Below, in pieces: positions 50,464-62,500 of a stretch of 64,000 bases of DNA; within the stretch, counting starts at the first letter, position 1; each line of letters opens with the position of its first letter. The notes under the pieces were generated by a model, which made no database searches, had not been told where the DNA came from, and saw only the letters and a list, made by a program, of their open reading frames with translations. The stretch comes from Nymphalis io (Eukaryota; Arthropoda; Insecta; Lepidoptera; Nymphalidae), in contig NC_065910.1 of NCBI RefSeq assembly GCF_905147045.1, positions 1,736,001 to 1,800,000 of the forward strand, given 5' to 3'. A program made the translations under genes and the position numbers.

Positions 50464-53400
50464 CATTTGTAATTTTTTCCAATGTTGAAGATCCTCCCGA
50501 CAAACAGACAGAAACACAAACACAAAAATTAAATATGTTTTAATTTTGATAACTTGCAAAAAACTAAATTAACTATGACTAGTATAAAACTTTTCAGCTA
50601 TTTGTAAGCACGGACAGACATTAATTTTATTTATTCGTAAGATACTTTCAAACGATGAGCAAGTAAAGGCGTGTACATATTGTTTAGTTGATGGTGAATA
50701 GTCTAGTCTCTAAACTGACTATTTTTTTTCTCGATAGTAACAGCCTGTTAATGTCCCACTGCTGGGCTAAGGCCTCCTCTTCCTTTTGAGGAGAAGGTTT
50801 GGAGCTTATTCCACCACGCTGCTCCGATGCGGGTTGGTAGAATACACATGTGGCAGAATTTCAATGAAATTAGACACATGTAGGTTTCCTCACGATGTTT
50901 TCCTTCACCGTCAAGCACGAGATGAATTATAAACACAAATTAAGCACATGAAAATTCAGTGATGCTTGCCCGGGTTTGAACCCACGATCATCGGTTAAGA
51001 TTCACGCGTTCTTACCACTAGGCCATCTCGGCTTCATTTTTTTTCTCGATAGCCTGTTCTATATTCATTAATATATTTTATTAAGGAACATCCCGACCGT
51101 GTGTAGATGCATACGATGATACATATTTATGAATGTTGTAAAACAGTAACAGCCTGTAAATGTCCCACTGCTGGGCTAAGGCCTCCTTTCCCTGAATTCC
51201 TGATGAATGTTGAATCGATACTAATATTATATATGAGTAAGTATATATTGGTTTGTCCTTCTTTAACGCAAAAATGGATCAAGGCGACGTGTTATGTGAT
51301 AAGCTAATTAAGGTGGTGTCGCATTTATTTTGTTTTTGCCATTTGTATCTCCACATACGTGCTGACCGTGCCTTTGTTGTATATTATCTTTAATTGTCCA
51401 AGTTACTTCTTAATTGACTCGAAAAATGGGCCTTAAGTGGACTGCACTATTTATTTATTTATTTTTATTTTATAAAACACCCGATGGTAAGTGGTCACCA
51501 ACGCCCATAGACATTTTCATTGTAAGAAATGTTAACCATCGCTTAGATCGCCAATGCGTCACCAACCTTGGGAGCTAAGATGTTATGTCCCTTGTAATTA
51601 CACTGGTTCACTCGCCTTTCAAACCGACATACAATAAAACCAAGTACTGCTTTTTTGCGTTAGATTATCTGATGAGTGAGTGGTATCTATCCAGAAGAGC
51701 TTGCACAAAGCTCTACCACCAGTGAACTAGAGTGACTTATTTCACTAGAGTGACTTATTCCACTAGAGTGACTTATTCCTTGACTCGGAATGTGGGCTAG
51801 TTGACTTCTTGAGTGTTAGTTGTTGTTGTCGCATTTTTAAAATTTTTGCGTATTTAGCATCAATGAATATTTAAAATAAATCTTCAATTCTCACGTTTTA
51901 ATACTTAAACAGCTATAAACGTAATGTATGAATTGCCCGTGTACACGTATAAGTAATTTACGTAATTAATGATAGAAAGAAAAGAAATTTAAGACATTAA
52001 TTTTTTTTCATTAAACGCTCATAAATTACATGAATAAAGGTAACATGCTCATATTTATTAAAAAACAAGAGTTATTTTTCGCTAAAATTTTTATAATAAG
52101 CTACCATTCATTATTCAGTTATGCTAAATATGAATTTCCATAGCGCTTTCTTCGAAAATTAAGGATTTATATACTAAAGGATAAAAAACCCTGAATGAAG
52201 ATACCCTGAAAACAGATGTAACTGGTATTTTATATTTTCATAAAACTTCAAATTTCCCATCGCTTTAAATAAAGTTTATATAAATTGAAAACATAGAATT
52301 GCCAACTATACATAAAATTATCTTATTGTTTCATTTCTTTTTCTACTTACGTCTTCAAATACTCGAATGCTGTTCTTATAAAAGCTTTTTGAACGTTTTT
52401 AGCTTGTTATTATTTATATACTGATCTCTCTTTCTATCATAATTGATTTGACGTTCGAAAAACGAAGACGACAACATTGTTTAATTAATCATCCCCTGAA
52501 GTGCATAAAAATAAATAGTGTTTTAGATAATTAATTAATGTTAATTGTGAAATAGACCGAATGTCTCATTTCCTATTATGTATATATTAATATGATATGA
52601 CGCGTGTCGATCGCGTGTGCGACGGTACACGCGTTTCCACTCTCACTAATAGAATCCTTTTACTTTTTCTTTTCTAAAACTAAATTAATCGTTTTCAATG
52701 TTAAAAAATTGAATGGTAATAAATTAGTCGCTTCTAAAATGCAGAACGAAAGTAATATTGACGAAAAACTGATTAAATAACATACACGTCGTATACACTA
52801 AACTTGTTTAAATATATGTCTAAGAATATGTATTATTTGTTATCAATATTAAATCTAAAACATTAATACAAGTGAATTTTTACAATTGTTTGGTTTCGTC
52901 AATCATTTTTGTATCAGTTAAAAACAATAACAAAATGTTTTTTGGACAATTAAATGAAACTTTTTTAACACAATAAAAAATATAAAGTTGTGATCGTGCT
53001 TCAAATGTTACGAAATAAAAGAGTTTTGCAGCTTTTTTATAAATCACAAAATTAAATAAATAAAAGCACAACACAACGAACACACGGAATTAAAAAAGAA
53101 ATTACTCACAATCAATTCCATTTTTTGCTCACAAATAAAAAAAAAAACAATATTCCAAGTAGTCCCACGTTTGAATGCAAATTATTTCGTAGGCGCGTTC
53201 CAACTTATACCGGAGAAATACTTAATTCAGCTCACCCCTCTCTTCTAGGAGTGTTTATTTTGCGTCACGCGATTTAGAACTTTATTACAAGATGTTAAGT
53301 AAGATATTACATTGTTAATATTACATTTGGCGCAGAAGAAGTGACGTATTGAATTATTATTTGTGTTATATTTGATGAATCTACGATGTTTTATATTCTG

Positions 53401-56400
53401 TCTTGTTTTAGTTCCGCTGCTTAGCTCAATAAAACTACATTATTACGCTGATTTATTTACAAATTGAGAAATATATTAATTACATTTGTTTTTATTTATT
53501 TCTCATATAAATATAATTAATCTAAATCTCTACAATTCGAATATCTGCTTACAAAATCCAACTTAGTTGAAATCCTACGTTACTCGATAACTATAACTCG
53601 AATTTATCAAGTTCGACTCAGAGATTCTACTTATAGATAAGAAAAGAAAGATAAAAACTGATTTGGCGAAGATTGTCCCAAAAGTTTAAGAATAATATAA
53701 TTCTATTAAATATATATAGTATATTAAATATTTCTATTTGTTAAGCTATCTATGAGTATGCTCAAATAATAAATAAAACCTTAATAATTTAATAAATGTA
53801 GCTCCTTATTTAGGTTTGAATTAAATTGAAAACAAAGCAGGATATAAATTTTTTATAGTCTATTGTTTTTGTATATACACATAATATGTATTTGTCTGAT
53901 TTCAACTAAATATTAATTCGAAGCTTAATGAAAAATGTTAAAGTCATATGTCACTTAACAATATTGGAGTTTATCGAAGCTTGCGCGGACAGCTAGTTAA
54001 TGGAATTAATAGGAAATAATAATAATAATAAAAAAAACTAACGATGACAGTAGCGGGTGAAGTGGAGCACGCAAATATTGGTTTTGATTAACTAATGTTT
54101 GGCCAATACAATTTTCTTTATTGTTTAACATTTGTAAAGGTAACTTGTTATTCGATATGTCTCTTTATCAAGATCATACATCTATACCAATCGAACTAAT
54201 TGCAGTCGGTAGTATCATTCTCAAATGGAATAAATAAAACGTTTAACGGATAAAAAAATATCGTAGCAGATCGGTTTTTGTATGTTGTTTATTTTTTAAA
54301 GTAATTTTATCACTTGATTTTTGTTATCGTTAATTCCTCAAAATGGAACAGACCAAAGTATTGTGTCGCAGTATAATGTAATTGTTAGTATGACATGGTA
54401 TTAGAAATCCTGGTGGTAGAGCTTTGTGCAAGCTCGTCTGGGTAGGTACCACCCACTCATCAGATATTCTACCGCAAAACAGCAGTACTTATTATTGTTG
54501 TGTTCCGGTTTGAAGGTTGAGTGAGCCAGTGTAATTACAGGCACAAGGGACATAAAATCTTAGTTCCCAAGGTTGGTGGCGCATTGGCTATGTAAGCGAT
54601 GGTTGACATTTCTTACAATGCCAATGTCTAAGGGCGTTTGGTGACCACTTACCATCAGGTGGCCCATATGCTCGTCCGTCTTCCTATTTTATAAAAAAAA
54701 AAAAAAATCCTTAGCACCAGTAATAACTAGTAAATACCAGTTTTTTTAAACAAAATATGATGCAAATTTAAACGATATGTATACATACATATGTACTGTA
54801 AAAAATGCTCAAACGAATCGGATTTTGCTGAAAATATAAACTGCAATATTGCATTTGCTTTTTGGTGAATCTATTGTCGAAGAAGCGAATCGAATCCATT
54901 GATTAGATTTGGAAAAAGAACACATACACACTCGCTCTTTTGTATTATTTCACAAATCGAAGCTAGCGTAAATATGTAATTGTAAAGAAAACGGGTCATC
55001 TAATTAGCGTGCCAACGGTACTACTTGAGCTTCGCTTGACAAACACTTGGCCGTTCGTACTCTTTGTCGCTGTCGCAAAACATAAGTGTGTATGGGTTAC
55101 ATCGATTATCCACTTGAATAATTGATGTGGAAACGACTAACCCGGCAAATGATAACGATGAAATACGTTGACAGCGCTTGTCTAGTCACGTGGAACATTT
55201 GTTTGTTTTAATTAAAGTTTTATTAGATGTAAATTACGTATTTTAATATGTATATTAAAATGCCTTTTTTGTTATTAGGCACTATTAATATTCATAAGAA
55301 TTTCTTTTTTGGTCTTGAAATAAATTTGACACATACATATAGATGGATTTAATGGTTTTGAGTGTTTAAAATACGCTTTGTTTTATATATGTCATTGTGT
55401 ATTTTATGTATCATGCTGCTTGTTGGTAGAATATATGATGTGCGGGTGGTACCTACCCAGACGGGTTAGCACAAAGTCCTACCACCACGTAAAATTAAAT
55501 TGTAAATTACTATTTGTTAAATAAATCACATAATATATTCTATTTTTGTTATTCACTGAATTATTTTGTATTTCATTAGCATTAAGTTGAATCGACACCG
55601 TTATAAAATAAATCAAGGCTTTATTTACACTGGGCATCATGTGAGGGCGTTGATTAATGTATCATCCGGACTTAATTTCAATTGCGAGTGACAGTTATTT
55701 TTGTTTTACTGTTAAGTGCGTAGTGAGTGACTAGCTAGAGAATTTGCAGATTCCGAGTCGAGGTCCTGGGTTAAAAGCTTTTGAATTTGTCTGTTAAGAA
55801 TGACAGAAAAATATCAACTCTCAGTAGCAACCCAGTGTTTGGAAGGTGGTAGTGTTTTCATTCCTGTGCAGAATGATTTCGTGACGATTTGATGACGTGT
55901 GCACTATAATATCCCCTACACAGTCGGCTATTTTCCCTTGAGAATGAGCGCCGTTTCGGAAATCGGCCAAAAGGAAATTATCATTAATAATACTGTTACA
56001 TAAAATTCAATTAAAAAGGAGTTATCAGAAAAAAAACTCCCTTCATAAAACAAAAGAAATCCTCTAATTAATAATATATTTAGTATTGGCATGTATGGTT
56101 AACAAATGTATATGCAACATTTCGTCTTAATGGGTTGTGTGGGACTTGTATAAAATTTGATCAGCTTTCAGTATCTCTGGATACTGATAGCTGAAGTAAA
56201 ATAAAAACGTGTTTATATAATTTTTACTGTAATAAAATAAATAAATAAATTTAAAAGTAACAACCTGTGAGTGTCCCACTGCTGGGCTAAGGCCTCTTCT
56301 CGTTTTTGAGGAGAAGGTTTGAAGCTTATTCCACCACGCTGCTCAAATGCGGGTTGGTGGAATACACATGTGGCAGAATTACAATGAACTAGACACATGC

Positions 56401-56538
56401 AGGTTTCCTCACGATGTTTTCCTTCACCGTCAAGCACGAGATTAATTATAAACACATGAAAATTCAGTGGTGTTTGCAAGAGTTTGAACCCACGATCATC
56501 GGTTAAAATTCACGCGTTCTAACTACTGGGCCATCTCG

Positions 56539-56588
<50 letters not shown>

Positions 56589-59500
56589 CGAGATTATTAA
56601 TTATCTATATATATATATATATAGATAATTAATAAATTTAAGGGTAATGTGTTATTTAAAAAAGCTGTAAATGCAAAGAAGTCTTCGACGCAGTAAACTA
56701 GCGCTTCTTATATATGAATAGTTTGTTACATTTCTAGAATGTTTTTTATTATACACCATAAAATTACTCGTGATTATGATTCTATTTTATTTTTATTTTA
56801 ATAAGCTCATTGAAAATGTATTTATTTAATAAAGCGTGCCAACGTTAAGTATTATGTATGAAGATAATTTACTTTCGAACTATTACCGTGTCTTGATTGA
56901 TGTGTTCTTATCGTTCGATCGAACTAACGTGCCGGTAAATTAACTATGGTTCTTCGATTGTTAACTCTATGATTGATTATTATGTAAATTAATTGATTTT
57001 CATGTATATTTATGATTTAGTTATTTAATGCTAATTTGGTAATTATAATAATGTCCTGAATGACTGTCAAAGATTGGCTTAAGATATGACACAGAATTTC
57101 GAATTTGGCAGAGACCTTCGTATTGTATAGACGCGTTCAGGATAGTGTGAAATTTTGAACATTGTTTATCGTTATTCAATTTAATCCAATTCTGGATGGA
57201 AAGTTAAAATCATATCAGCGTTAGTTTTACATATTTATCGTTAAATCGATATACGGTACATAAAAATTATTTCGAGTGTAACAGTAACAGCCTGTTCATG
57301 TCCCACTGCTGGGCTAAGGCCTCCTCTCACTTTTGAGGAGAAGGCTTGGAGCTTATTCCACCACGCTGCTCCGATGCGGCTTGGTAGAATACACATGTGG
57401 CAGAATTTCAATGAAATTAGTCACATGCAGGTTTCCTCACGAAGTTTTCCTAAACCGTCAAGCACGAGATGAATTATAAACACAAATTAAGCACTTAAAA
57501 ATTTAGTGGTGCTTGCTTTGAACCCACGATCATCGCGCGATTCACGCGCTCTAACTAGGCTATCTCGGCTTTTTTCGAGTGTAATCACATCTAATTACAT
57601 AGGTACTTTTTTAGTTTTATTATTTATATAATATATTCTTACAAAAGTTAATTAATTGACAGATTTCTTAGACAATATCACACTTTCGCTACGCTGTGTT
57701 TTCTTCTTTCGAATGAAAAATCAATAATGATAGAAAGAGATAAATCAGTGTTTCAATAAATAACCGCTAAGCGGCGATTATTGTTAAGGTCGTATATATC
57801 TAATGTGATATGTTGTAACTATAGAAATGATATATTTACATTAGATATGTATATTATACGAATTGGCAAACGTAGCGTAGGACGCCCTCCAGCTAGGTGG
57901 GGTGACGATAGACACAAGGTGGCTGGCAGCGGTTGGAGATTGAGAGCTGAAAATCGAGCTCAGTGGCGTGCCATTGGAGAGACCTATGTCCAGCAGTGGA
58001 CGCGAAAAGGGTGATGGTGATGATGATGATGATATATGTATATTATTATATTGGAATACATATAGCATTCGATAAAACAATTATATTCCACGACCACAAT
58101 GCTAAGTCAACATAATGTCATCAGTTAGAATTGTATTGTGTGTTGTTTCGCATTCGTTAGAGTAAAATCGAATTATAATCGACACTTCTCCAATCAATCG
58201 TCTAATCTACGATTACGTCATCACCAATATGACAAATGAGCTATTCCTTGCGATCGTCATCCGCCCTAGTCGAATTTGTGGATCCCGTATCATGTCCAAA
58301 CTCCGTAATATTTATGAATGTCTTTTACCAAGGTACCTCTATCTCGAAATTATTTAGGAACGGCTTAGTCGTAATGAGGTAAACAACAGACAGTACAATA
58401 CAGTAACAGCCTGTGAATGTCCCACTGCTGGGCTATGGCTTCCTCTCCCTTTTTGAGGAGAAGGTATGGAGCTTATTCCACCACGCTGCTCCAATGCGAG
58501 TTGGTGGAATACACATGTGGCAGAATTTCAGTGAATTTAGACACATGCAGGTTTCCTCACGTAAAGCACGAGATGAATTATAATCACAAATTAAGCACAT
58601 GAAAATTCAGTGGTGCTTGCCCGGGTTTGAACCTAGGGCAAGCAAAGCAAAAGCAAAGCGCCCATCTGTGGCGCATTTATAAATTGTTAATTTTTTACTT
58701 TATACCACGAGAAGTGACATAGTATTCCATAATTCCGACAAAGCAAATGAAAGCGATGCCGCGTGTCAAGACAAGTGTATGAATATAATATACGAAACAT
58801 AATAACTGTATTTGAATACCTAGGCGTAGAAAATCATCGTGCTCATTACTTAAATATCCGGAAAATGCATTACGGTCGATCGTAATGTAGCTTGAGCAAC
58901 GCAACTCAATTATGTTGTGAGCTAGTAAGAATCGTAATAAGATAATTTCTTTTTAAACACTATACATGCATAACTATTGACTTTTTAATGCATACTAATA
59001 TTATATAAATATTAGTTTTGTTTATTTTTATGATTCAAAAAATCACTTGTAAAATGAAACGTAAAGATCACGAGTGAGAACTTTAAAATTGTAAAATCGA
59101 CTCAAGATAATATTTGTCTTTGTGTAAGGTAAGGTTGTAAGGTTGCACGTAAATTTTTGTTGGATTTTTCTGACAATGAATTCTCAATATACGTTATCAG
59201 TGAAAGAACTTAATGTCAATTACCTGTGTCAGATCCATCACTACAGCGGTTCAAGTCATTGTGTTATCCCATAGAGTATATCATAAAATTTAACAAATTC
59301 ATTTCATTATATATCGAATGTAAGAAATTTCAAGTGCTTTATTTAATTTCATACATTGATTTCGTAGTATCGAAAATAATTGGATTAACATATTAAACAC
59401 ATCCAAACATGTGAAATGTATTCGTTTCATCCTTTTTATAAAGTAATATTTGTGTATGTCCAATTAAAATTCTCAATTAAGTACGGGGATAAGCGCTCTC

Positions 59501-62500
59501 GTGCGCGGTGTGTACGAAACAGTTAATTGTCCCACAATTGCTTTATTTTACATACAAATGAGAGGATATATTTATTTATTTATAATAGGAATACATAAGG
59601 GTAATAAAACGAATTACTTCTCGATGGCTCAGTAGCCAACGGGGTTAATAGCTATGTAAATATTGCAGGTTCGATTTTGATAGATTGTTCTAATTCCGTA
59701 CTTGTTCAGTTGGAAGGAATTACCGTTTACGCTTACAATAGGCGTCCAAAATGTATTAGTAATGTTGTTTTAGATTACGAAGAGAAAGTACATATACAAT
59801 AAGCTGCATACATGTATGCACATGTACAGTAATAAATACCATAACAGATACAGTGCTTATGAGCTTTTGTTGTGAAAAGCTACTTATATTGTTCGTCTTG
59901 TATTCCAATAGTACATTACAAATATAAAGGTAAATTATCTCGACTCTATAATCAACATTTTAAAAAATAAACTCGTATTAATTATTCGCGGAGTTATACT
60001 TGCAAACATAATAATCAGATATTGGTTGCTTATAAAATGATGGGAAGTTTTCTAATATACATAATATAATACTTCATAATATGCCAATATCTTCCTTGTT
60101 TGTCTAGTGGCGAACTACTATCGATAACACTATCATCCCTCAGACCGGGGACCCGGGTGTCGTTGGCGCTGTCTGATCTCTGTCCGGTTGTGTTGTATTG
60201 CCGCTCAGTGTGACTATGATAATGAGGAAACCTGTATGATAGAATGTTTTAACACAGAACCTGTGTTTTGTGCATGTAGACTTGTAGACTAAGCTGTCTT
60301 AAACAATAAGATAATATTTTAGCTTGGCCGCTGTGACAATGACAGGCTTGATGGTAACAACTTCGAAATTTTGAAAGCTTGGGTTTCAAAACAGGATGCT
60401 CAACGCTAAGTTATGAAGTTGGAGTTGGAACACACTTGAGTGTTTGTTGTAAATGTAAAAGGCTAAATAATAATTGTTTACGAAATATTTTAAAGATATC
60501 TTTTATTACAGTAATATTTATAAATCTGTATCACGTATATTTCTTATTCGCAGCAAGTAGAGCAACTAGCGTATATAATTCGAGATGAACACGCAGATGC
60601 GTCAAAATCGATACGGTATCTGTTACCTGGATGAATACAATTAGTGCCGTGCACGCGATTATAAAACTTTTTTGCAAGGAAATAAGGATTATTATCGCGA
60701 CAAGATATCACAAACTGTGTTGTAATTTTTTTTTATCGTTTAAAAATCGCGTTTAAACGATATTGTCTCGAACATTATAATTAAAGATGTACAGTTATAC
60801 TCGGTATTTTAAAAGTGAAACTTCATTGTGTACGATGTTTTTAAAGTAAAATTTTAAGGGTGAATGGTTGGGCTTTGTGTAAGCCCGTCTGCGCACCACC
60901 CACTGATCACGTATCCTACCGCCAAACAGCAATTCTTAGTGTTTTTATGTTCCGGTTTGCAGGGTGAGTAAGTCAGTGTACTCAAAGGAACAACGGATAT
61001 ATAATGCCCAATGGCTATGGGCGGTGGTAACCATTTACATCCGGAGGCCCAAACCGCCTATTTTGAAATAAAAAAAGTGCAGCGTAACGTACGAGTACAA
61101 TGTTTGAACTGGAAAAAATGTTTCACTTAGTAAATCACATGTATATGCTGAGTTACGAGTGTTTTAATATATTTTTTTCGAATGTGTAGCATATATACTA
61201 TAAATATATATATAGGCGGACGAGCATATTGACCACCTGATGATAAATCTGTCTATCGAGCTAAGCAGCGGGTGAAAATACAAAATATGATATTGCATTG
61301 TATTAGTATCGTGTTCGTAACGTATTCGTGTAAACGGTATACAAGAAGCGTCGTCACGTTACGCAATAAAATTTCTCACTTTAAGATCGAAAGTGTTTCG
61401 GATCTTTTCACACGTGATGCTGTTTTAGCGTCGTCATTGTGATAGTTGTGCATTACGTGCTATTCGATAAATTAGACTTTAGACGGCCCAAATCTCCAAT
61501 CCGGGTGAGCACCACCAAGCTTATTGCACGTTTATATGCTTGGTTTTATATGGTGCTCGGTGGTAAGGAATACACCACGAGGAAATTGTTTGTTGTAGGA
61601 ATTGCCACATGTATGAGGACATAACATCTTAGTTCCCAAGTTTGTTGGCGCATTGTCGATGTAAGGGATGGTTATTTTCGTACATACTATACAGTTATGC
61701 TTCAATAGCGTAATGGTTTACGGACCACCTAGCAATGTCAAAGTCGCAGGTTCGATCCCGACCCCTTGGGTTATTGTCGGCCCACTATGATTTATTTTAA
61801 TATTAAAAAATAACTCTGAGCCACCTCTGCTCTTTCGTATTTTTAATGTTGTTCAAATGATAGAAACAACCAAATTTCAAGACTTATTTGTATATACGGC
61901 TTGTTTATATATTGCGTATAATTATAAATGTTCTGAATAAAATATTCAGAACCTTTATAATTATACGTTGGATCTGAAAAAGATATAACAAAACAAAAGG
62001 GTACACTGTAATTACTTCTCTAATTTATTTTACCTTGCTAACTTTTATGTACGTTCAAACAATACCCCTTTTAAAGTATATAGTTTTTTAATTAGACAGG
62101 GTTTTGTAAATATATAAGACATTATTTAATACAAGAACAATGAACATAAATATCGCTTATTACGTTGTTTTCGACTGTTATTCGTTATATTTTTGCTATA
62201 ATATATTAAAGTATATTTTTCCGGTACGAGAATCGGTAAGTTTCCGAGAGTTTTTGGTATAAAAGAAATAATAAAAGTAGGCCGATGTCAATGGACGTAT
62301 AAAACAATTTACTTTTTTATTGTTTTGTATAGCTGCGGTGTGTCATTTCATTACCTGACGAGACTTAATAAAAGGTGCGATAGTACAGCGGAATCGTTGT
62401 AGGTCGGTCATAACCTAGGTATAACATTTGCAGAGTAATTGACAACATTGACGCAGTCAGATATACAAGAGAAAAAAAGAGGGTTTTTACCCTCGTACTC

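Larger units (their letters stand above)
45650..53109 (-). other. First intron of the cuticle gene
   Basis: A 7.5-kb intron (GTGAGT to ttctag on minus) that is also Homer intron sequence. It holds at least four family A SINEs or fragments, two family B copies, two family C copies, a LINE coding remnant and a (TA)n run. First introns of cuticle genes often contain hormone-responsive elements, but I could not pick any out. Confidence 0.8.

Noticed and set aside
46163..51034. Repeated peptides such as VLDGEGKHREETCMCLI
   Set aside because: These are the translated body of SINE family A in several copies and not a protein family.
57781..58014. Candidate host gene with GRPPARW motif
   Set aside because: It is the end of an RTE LINE ORF with a TGATGA tail, and the same fragment occurs at 22084-22252.
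61690..61775. Possible tRNA gene
   Set aside because: A and B boxes are plausible but the acceptor and anticodon stems do not pair well; listed only as a SINE head.
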